A stretch of 64,000 nt of DNA, taken from assembly GCF_003254565.1 (NCBI RefSeq), contig NZ_QJRI01000176.1:124001-188000 (forward strand). The letters are read 5' to 3'. Positions 59,069 to 64,000 of the stretch are shown piece by piece (within the stretch, counting starts at the first letter, position 1; each line of letters opens with the position of its first letter). Source of the stretch: Flavobacterium nitrogenifigens. GTDB taxonomy: Bacteria; Bacteroidota; Bacteroidia; Flavobacteriales; Flavobacteriaceae. A program made the position numbers and the translations under genes. The notes beneath the pieces were generated by a model, which worked only from the letters and a program-made list of their open reading frames with translations, did no database searches and was not told the origin of the DNA.

Positions 59069-60226
59069 CTATTTTACAAACATTCCCGAAAAAAGCAAGT
59101 TTTCATCAAAAACCAATGATACTTCATATAATCCATTTTTGATAATGATGTAATTTGCGAAGCTCAATTCGCCTTCATTTTTTATTGTTTTTGCAATTGT
59201 TTTTTTATCTAGCAATTTTAAGGCATCTTCAAATTTCATTCCTGCTGTCAGTCCATTTTCAAATGAAATTTCAACTTTTTTCAAGTCATTTAACGAATAA
59301 CATTTGATACTATTTGTCTTTTTACTTTCAGGACTTTTTGGATTAGCTGCAAAATAGAAAGAGAAATCATGGTATTCGTCCTGATATACAATTTGATTTA
59401 TTTCTCCCGAACTTCCGTTAATTTCTTCTATTCGTTCAAAATTTTTGCTCGTTGGAGATTTCAAAAAATCATCTTCGGTTGATTTCCCTGTAACTAGATT
59501 ATTTAAGTTCCAATTTTTATCGATTTTTACAACAGGTTTGTTTTTAACATCTTCTGGTTTGGTACTATTTTTAACTAATTCTTTCATATATTTTTCGTTA
59601 TCGCATCCTCCAAAATCAAGTAATCCATTAAAGATATCCCAATAACAAGTTTTAGATAAATCTGTGCTGTTTAAAATAATAAGTCTGTCATAATCTGGCG
59701 CGAAGAAAATGTATTTGTTTTCTTTTTTTACATTCCAATATAAGCCATTATCAGTATTTGGATTTTTGGTCCCTTTACCGTATTTCGTCTCTATTTTTTT
59801 TAATATTTCCGATTTCAAGCTTGGATCTTCTATTGCTATTCTTACGCCATAAATTTTATCTTCAGCATCAAAATTTCTTAAAGTGCTTACTAATTCATTC
59901 TCATTTTTAACAAGTTTTAAATCAATATGCGCACCACCAAATCTAGAAATGCTATCGGTTTTAAGTTTTTCGGAGTTTATTTGAAACATAATTTTTTGTT
60001 TACTCAAATCAATTCCTTCAAAAGTATATTTTTGAGATTTTTCTACTTCAGCAAATAAACAAAACGGATACTCAACAGTTTCAACACCAACAAATAAGCT
60101 GTCATTAAAATGCATCACTCTTACCAATGGCTCGTCTAACTTTAATTCTAACAAATCTATTTTTTCTGGTTTAGTGCAGCAAATCATAAATGGCAAAATG
60201 GCAAGTAGAAATAAATGTATTTTCAT
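59069..60226 (-). CDS. hypothetical lipoprotein
   Basis: 385 residues with lipobox MICC (Cys16-17). The mature part is soluble with no known domain. Towards the C-terminus, SGEINQIVYQDEYHDFSFYFAANPKS and LKKVEISFENGLTAGMKFEDAL have the look of a small beta-alpha domain like those found in envelope proteins of Bacteroidota. It lies 42 bp from the repeat lipoprotein on the same strand and may be co-transcribed with it. Function unknown. Confidence 0.6.
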   Translation of the reverse strand: MKIHLFLLAILPFMICCTKPEKIDLLELKLDEPLVRVMHFNDSLFVGVETVEYPFCLFAEVEKSQKYTFEGIDLSKQKIMFQINSEKLKTDSISRFGGAHIDLKLVKNENELVSTLRNFDAEDKIYGVRIAIEDPSLKSEILKKIETKYGKGTKNPNTDNGLYWNVKKENKYIFFAPDYDRLIILNSTDLSKTCYWDIFNGLLDFGGCDNEKYMKELVKNSTKPEDVKNKPVVKIDKNWNLNNLVTGKSTEDDFLKSPTSKNFERIEEINGSSGEINQIVYQDEYHDFSFYFAANPKSPESKKTNSIKCYSLNDLKKVEISFENGLTAGMKFEDALKLLDKKTIAKTIKNEGELSFANYIIIKNGLYEVSLVFDENLLFSGMFVK

Positions 60227-60384
60227 AAATAAGATATTAAAAGTCTAAAAATCTATGGCAATGGCAATTCAATAGCAATATCAATGGCAATCAAAATATT
60301 CAAGAAGCAGAATTGCAATCGCATTCAAAAACAACAAACTATTGAAATTATACTTCCTATCCCCGTTGTTAACATTATTCGATT

Positions 60385-60645
60385 TTATTTTGAGTTTCTA
60401 AGTTCTAATTCTTTCTGTATTTCTCTGCACAATATTTCATTATTCTTCGAATTTCTAATTATTATGTATGCGAGTATTAAGGGAAAGAAAGTAAAAAAAC
60501 CGAAACCTTTTTGTACAACGCTGTAAATGGCAATTCCAATTGTAACTCCGATAATTATAGCATCAACTATTTTATTGTTTTTTATTCTTTTTACTTTTTG
60601 CAAAAGTTCTTGGTCATTTAATTCTGTAAAGTGCTCTGGTTTCAT
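60385..60645 (-). CDS. small membrane protein
   Basis: 86 residues from MKPEHFTELNDQELLQKVKRIK; the frame opens 12 codons earlier but the later ATG has a better purine-rich leader. Two hydrophobic segments (KIVDAIIIGVTIGIAIYSVV and FFTFFPLILAYIII) are framed by charged helices. Similar short two-helix proteins are common in flavobacteria; no function is known. It is monocistronic. Confidence 0.6.
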   Translation of the reverse strand: MKPEHFTELNDQELLQKVKRIKNNKIVDAIIIGVTIGIAIYSVVQKGFGFFTFFPLILAYIIIRNSKNNEILCREIQKELELRNSK

Positions 60646-60923
60646 AGCTGTTTTTTTTCTTATTACGGTTTGATTTATCACATAAACTCAATCTCAATAC
60701 AAATTTTCAAAAAAAGATAAAGGAAATTTAAGCAGATATAAATTAGCTACTATTAATTCGATATTCGTAAAGATCTCTTATAAATTCGTAATAATAGCTC
60801 GCTGCTAGCATTACATCTTTAACCACTTATAGATTTTTACCACTTACCTCCGTTTAAAACCTCCTTGTAATCAAGAATTAATCCAGAATCTCAAAACACT
60901 TAAAACCAGTATATTAACTATAT

Positions 60924-60945
60924 AAAAAAGGGTAATTTTCCCCTT
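60924..60945. promoter_or_regulatory. putative regulator site, copy 2 (injection-system promoter)
   Basis: Six A, then GGGTAATTTTCCCC, then TT: 20 of 22 bases identical to 26161-26182. The site starts 44 bp before the -7-like box at 60968, versus 43 bp in the two-component operon. It is a near palindrome and a candidate activator site. Confidence 0.6.
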
Positions 60946-60947
60946 TT

Positions 60948-60975
60948 TTGGTAGCTTCTCATTTGTCTAATTTAG
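60948..60975 (+). promoter_or_regulatory. promoter-like element of the injection operon
   Basis: TTG (60948-60950), 17 bp, then TAATTTAG (60968-60975), one mismatch from TAnnTTTG. The weak -7 box agrees with a need for an activator. Confidence 0.45.
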
Positions 60976-61086
60976 TCAAATCTTAAAAGCATAGTTAGAA
61001 GCCTGATTTCTAATTGCATTCTTCGCCCCGAATCTTATCTCTTCCAATAAATTTCATTTAGTATTTATAATAATTTTTATCAAAAG

Positions 61087-61689
61087 ATGATTTTTGAAGT
61101 AATACAAATAATTACAGAACAAGTAAACAACTATCTCGAGGAAATTGGGTTGGACAAATCTGTTGTACCTGAAAATATTGCTTTTTTAGAATCTCAAAAT
61201 GATGACATCACAGATGCATTAAAAAATGCTGTAGCACTTACAATAATCAATTTAGATGAAGAAGCTACTCTAAAGAACTTCCCAAATCATATTATAGAAA
61301 ACACCAAAACCATATATAAAAACAGTATTATCAATTTAAATCTCTTTATACTCTTTAGCGCCAACAGAGATAAATATATTAACTCGCTCAAGGACATTTC
61401 GAAAATTATTGAATTTTTTCAGGGGAAAAAACTTTTTACCCAAGCCAATACCATCTTTAACAGAAACAGTAGCGCCATGAGCAATGTAGATAACTTTAGA
61501 TTTACAGTTGAGCTCTACACGCCCACTTTTGAAGAATTAAATTATATCTGGGGAACACTTGGCGGGAAACAGCTTCCGTCGGCCTTATATAAAGTCAGCA
61601 TGATTCAAATTGAACGCAACATTGCACAAGCTGAAGGAGAACTTATTGGTGAATTTACGGGAATAACTAAAAAGAAAGAACAGTCATGA
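61087..61689 (+). CDS. DUF4255 (Pvc16-type) cap protein of a contractile injection system
   Basis: 200 residues. The N-terminal pattern MIFEVIQIITEQVNNYLEEIG...ITDALKNAVALTIINLDEEATLKNFPNH, then NLNLFILFSANRDKYINSLKDISKIIEFFQGKKLFT and the later LYTPTFEELNYIWGTLGGKQLPSALYKVSMIQIE, is the DUF4255/Pvc16_N family. These proteins cap the distal end of the inner tube and sheath in extracellular contractile systems (PVC, Afp and relatives). It is the first gene of the visible operon and overlaps the next by 4 bp (ATGA). The rest of the system lies beyond the right edge. Confidence 0.88.
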   Translation: MIFEVIQIITEQVNNYLEEIGLDKSVVPENIAFLESQNDDITDALKNAVALTIINLDEEATLKNFPNHIIENTKTIYKNSIINLNLFILFSANRDKYINSLKDISKIIEFFQGKKLFTQANTIFNRNSSAMSNVDNFRFTVELYTPTFEELNYIWGTLGGKQLPSALYKVSMIQIERNIAQAEGELIGEFTGITKKKEQS

Positions 61690-62522
61690 GTTATTCTTCT
61701 ACATATGGATTGTTATTTCAAGTGACGCTTCTTCATAATTATTTTTTGAATAACGGAGAAGAAACTTTCACTAATATGACTGATGATAAAAAAGAGAAAA
61801 TGCTGCAGCAATTTAATGCAGATGCCTTTATTGCTGTAACACCAACTATAGAAACCATCACTGTACTCAAAAACTATAAAATGGTATTCAAAAAAAACAA
61901 AACAGGTTTTGGAGTATACGTTAAATTGAAAGGTGAATCAGATCCTTTTATTAAAGTCCCTGCAGATTTGAACCTAAAGTTTTTAATTAAAATTAATGAT
62001 TATCAGTTTGAAAATTATACTAATCTTGATTTTGCTCTTACTCAAGCATATCTCTTCAGTAATGTAAAACCATTGACTGAACCCGTTTCGTTTAAATATC
62101 TTCCAAAAATAAGTGACAACAAACTTATTTCAAATGCCTATTTAGTATCTGAAAAAACCACTGCCGACTTACTTTCGACACTGCAGCCGTCAGAACAGCA
62201 AAATGTCTTTGGAGTTATTTCGCTTTCCGCTAAAGGCGACAGTAGCTCAGAAAACATTATAGACGATTCGGATAAAATGTTAAGTCCAAATTTTAAAATT
62301 CATTTTGATAACCGAAAGACCTTTTGGAGATACATCAACCGTAAAGCAAAAACCGAGATTAAAACCAAGACCGCAAAACCATTAACACGATCTGGTTTTG
62401 TAGAAATTGACCCTATTAACGATTTGGATCCTTCGCAACCGGCAGAAAGTCAATATCCAAATCCGTCTGTAAAATCAATAACAAAAATCGATAGTGATTA
62501 CTATTCAGAAATATTTATTTAA
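61686..62522 (+). CDS. unrecognised injection-system protein between cap and sheath genes
   Basis: 278 residues, no signal peptide or membrane segment. The N-terminal 150 residues are beta-rich (IETITVLKNYKMVFKKNKTGFGVYVKLKG, FLIKINDYQFENYTNLDFAL). The middle has NVFGVISLSAKGDSSSENI and FKIHFDNRKTFWRYINRK, and the C-terminal tail is Pro/Ser-rich (ESQYPNPSVKSI). I recognise no domain. It overlaps the cap gene by 4 bp and precedes the sheath gene by 21 bp, so it is surely part of the machine. A cap adaptor or sheath-end protein would fit the position; this is inference. Confidence 0.7.
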   Translation: MSYSSTYGLLFQVTLLHNYFLNNGEETFTNMTDDKKEKMLQQFNADAFIAVTPTIETITVLKNYKMVFKKNKTGFGVYVKLKGESDPFIKVPADLNLKFLIKINDYQFENYTNLDFALTQAYLFSNVKPLTEPVSFKYLPKISDNKLISNAYLVSEKTTADLLSTLQPSEQQNVFGVISLSAKGDSSSENIIDDSDKMLSPNFKIHFDNRKTFWRYINRKAKTEIKTKTAKPLTRSGFVEIDPINDLDPSQPAESQYPNPSVKSITKIDSDYYSEIFI

Positions 62523-62543
62523 TAATTAAAAAACAAATCAATT

Positions 62544-64000
62544 ATGGCAACAACTTACAAAACGCCTGGAGTATATGTTGAGGAAATCGTAAAGTTTCCC
62601 CCTTCTGTTGCCCAGGTAGAAACTGCGATTCCATGCTTTATTGGCTATACTGAAAAAGCCATGAACAAGATTAATGGAGATTTGAAATTGAAACCGACAA
62701 GAATAACATCTCTTTTAGAATATGAACGCTTTTTTGGCTTTGCAAAACCAGAGACAACAATTAGTGTAACCATAAATGATGTTGCAACAGAGAATGGAGA
62801 TACAAGATCTATTGTTGTAGATCAGCCAACTTCAAAACAGCCTTTTTTAATGTATTATTCTTTGCAGCTGTTCTTTGCAAATGGCGGTGGTCCTTGCTAC
62901 ATTATTTCGGTTGGGCGTTATGGAAATGATTTAGATGAAGAAGACGCTCCAGTCACAACAATCAACAGTATTGCTAAATTGGCTGAGGGATTGGCAGAAT
63001 TAGAAAAGGTAGATGAACCAACTCTAATTCTATTTCCTGACGCAACAAAAGTAAGCGGAATAGATAAAGCTAATTTCTACGGATTGTACAATAGTGCATT
63101 ATTGCAATGCCAAAATCTTCAGGACAGATTTACCTTAATAGACACTTTAAGTTATGATGAATCAAGTCCAACAGATCCAAATATAGATGATTTAAGAGGT
63201 GTAATTAGTGCTGAAAAAGACACTATTAAATACGGAGCAGCATATTATCCGCACTTAGAAACCATCTTGGACTATGCGTTTGACAGCAGTAAAATTGTAC
63301 TAAAACATTACTCTTATACAGCAAAAGCGTATGATCAAATCGCTGCAGGACTAGAACCAATTGAAAATGCAACTACAGGAATTGATGCAACTGTTGCGAA
63401 ATTGGTTGACGTTACCACTACTCCTGGAGATATTTCTGGACAAATAAGCGATTTATTTTTGCAAATGTACAGTGGTGGCGCAACAGGTTTTAATTTAGCC
63501 GTAACCTTTGAAAGCGACCCTGCGAAAAAAACAGCTTTCCTAGAAAAACTGAATATTCTCCTTACTTCTTTAGAAAGTTTGTCTCTTTTGAGAAATTCGT
63601 TAAACGATGAAGCAAATGCAGCAATCAGCACAATATCTGATGAAGATATGGTTATTGCAAATAACATCACAAGTGCTTTGACTACATTTAATTCGAATTT
63701 TACGGCTGCAGATAAAATTGATTCTGTATATAAAAATCTAAAAGCATTAAAGAAAAAAATACAGGACGAGAACGCAACGGCAAAACTGCTTAAAATTGTA
63801 TCAACTGATCCTGTAAGTTTTGATAAAGAATTAAAAAAACTTGTAGAATACGATCCCTTTACTAGTCAAACTGGAATTACGGTATCTAAAAATACTTTTT
63901 CTCCTATTAAGGCAAACCTTCTTACACTATTAGATGCTATAAAATCTGTTAGCGGAAAAGATGTCAACAATGGAGCATTAAACGGAAGAAAATTAAGCAC
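62544..64000 (+). CDS. contractile tail sheath protein (cut by window edge)
   Basis: 485 residues are visible and the frame is still open at the edge. The start ATTYKTPGVYVEEI is the classic phage tail sheath N-terminus, and NGGGPCYIISVGRYG and VDEPTLILFPDATKV are typical sheath-core segments. From about residue 270 an additional region (TGIDATVAKLVDVT...LKALKKKIQDENATAKLLKIVS) of helical character appears to be inserted, as in the larger sheath proteins of Bacteroidota injection systems. The C-terminal handshake domain is outside the window. The sheath contracts to drive the inner tube through the target membrane. Confidence 0.92.
   Translation, partial: MATTYKTPGVYVEEIVKFPPSVAQVETAIPCFIGYTEKAMNKINGDLKLKPTRITSLLEYERFFGFAKPETTISVTINDVATENGDTRSIVVDQPTSKQPFLMYYSLQLFFANGGGPCYIISVGRYGNDLDEEDAPVTTINSIAKLAEGLAELEKVDEPTLILFPDATKVSGIDKANFYGLYNSALLQCQNLQDRFTLIDTLSYDESSPTDPNIDDLRGVISAEKDTIKYGAAYYPHLETILDYAFDSSKIVLKHYSYTAKAYDQIAAGLEPIENATTGIDATVAKLVDVTTTPGDISGQISDLFLQMYSGGATGFNLAVTFESDPAKKTAFLEKLNILLTSLESLSLLRNSLNDEANAAISTISDEDMVIANNITSALTTFNSNFTAADKIDSVYKNLKALKKKIQDENATAKLLKIVSTDPVSFDKELKKLVEYDPFTSQTGITVSKNTFSPIKANLLTLLDAIKSVSGKDVNNGALNGRKLS

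Larger units (their letters stand above)
60682..61086. other. 405-bp upstream region of the contractile injection genes
   Basis: No gene seen. The left half is plain AT-rich sequence. The right half contains the regulator site copy 2 (60924-60945) and a promoter-like element (60948-60975), then a leader of about 110 bp before the first gene. Confidence 0.6.

Overview
The window is AT-rich DNA with dense genes, promoters of the Bacteroidota type (a TTG-like -33 box and a TAnnTTTG -7 box) and typical flavobacterial families. It is most likely a Flavobacterium chromosome. This assignment is inferred from protein families and promoter style, not from a marker gene search.

1-31 kb is mainly a core-like backbone. 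It holds the N-terminus of an M1 aminopeptidase, a REP-associated tyrosine transposase (RAYT) carrying three palindromes inside its own reading frame, a PP-loop ATPase, several small conserved proteins, recG, a sensory cluster (Aer-like PAS protein, small helical protein, membrane protein with a histidine-kinase-like helical tail), a three-gene RND efflux operon (adaptor, permease, TolC), a bestrophin channel, an AraC regulator next to DUF779/alcohol dehydrogenase/aldehyde dehydrogenase genes, pheT, an N-acetylmuramidase, a four-gene two-component operon, apt and tRNA-Arg(ACG).

29.5-50.7 kb behaves like an accessory island beside tRNA-Arg. It has a complete arsenic operon (arsR, arsN1-like acetyltransferase, DUF6428 protein, phosphatase-like arsenate reductase, acr3), then a Crp-type regulator, SigZ, a secreted Cys-rich peptide, an ArsR/CadC-type repressor, a MerT-MerP fusion and a GDCCVxC protein. 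Next come a TlpA-like protein, a leucine-rich-repeat protein, a Tat-exported PhoD-like phosphatase and two sulfatases. A second, decayed arsenic operon follows: its acetyltransferase has an internal deletion, acr3 is missing and a methyltransferase sits in the cluster.

50.7-60.7 kb holds cell-envelope and stress genes: a SUMF1-fold lipoprotein without the catalytic cysteines, a membrane-bound winged-helix regulator, a P-type cation ATPase, an outer-membrane beta-barrel, a GNAT enzyme and lineage-specific lipoproteins.

61 kb to the right edge opens a contractile injection system of the extracellular (PVC/Afp-like) kind: a DUF4255/Pvc16-type cap protein, an unrecognised 278-residue protein and a tail sheath protein cut by the window end. 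The most notable regulatory observation is a 22-bp near-palindrome (core GGGTAtatttCCCC) that lies 22-23 bp upstream of the -7 box both of the two-component operon (26.16 kb) and of the injection-system operon (60.92 kb). This suggests that the NarL-type response regulator may control the injection system as well as its own operon.
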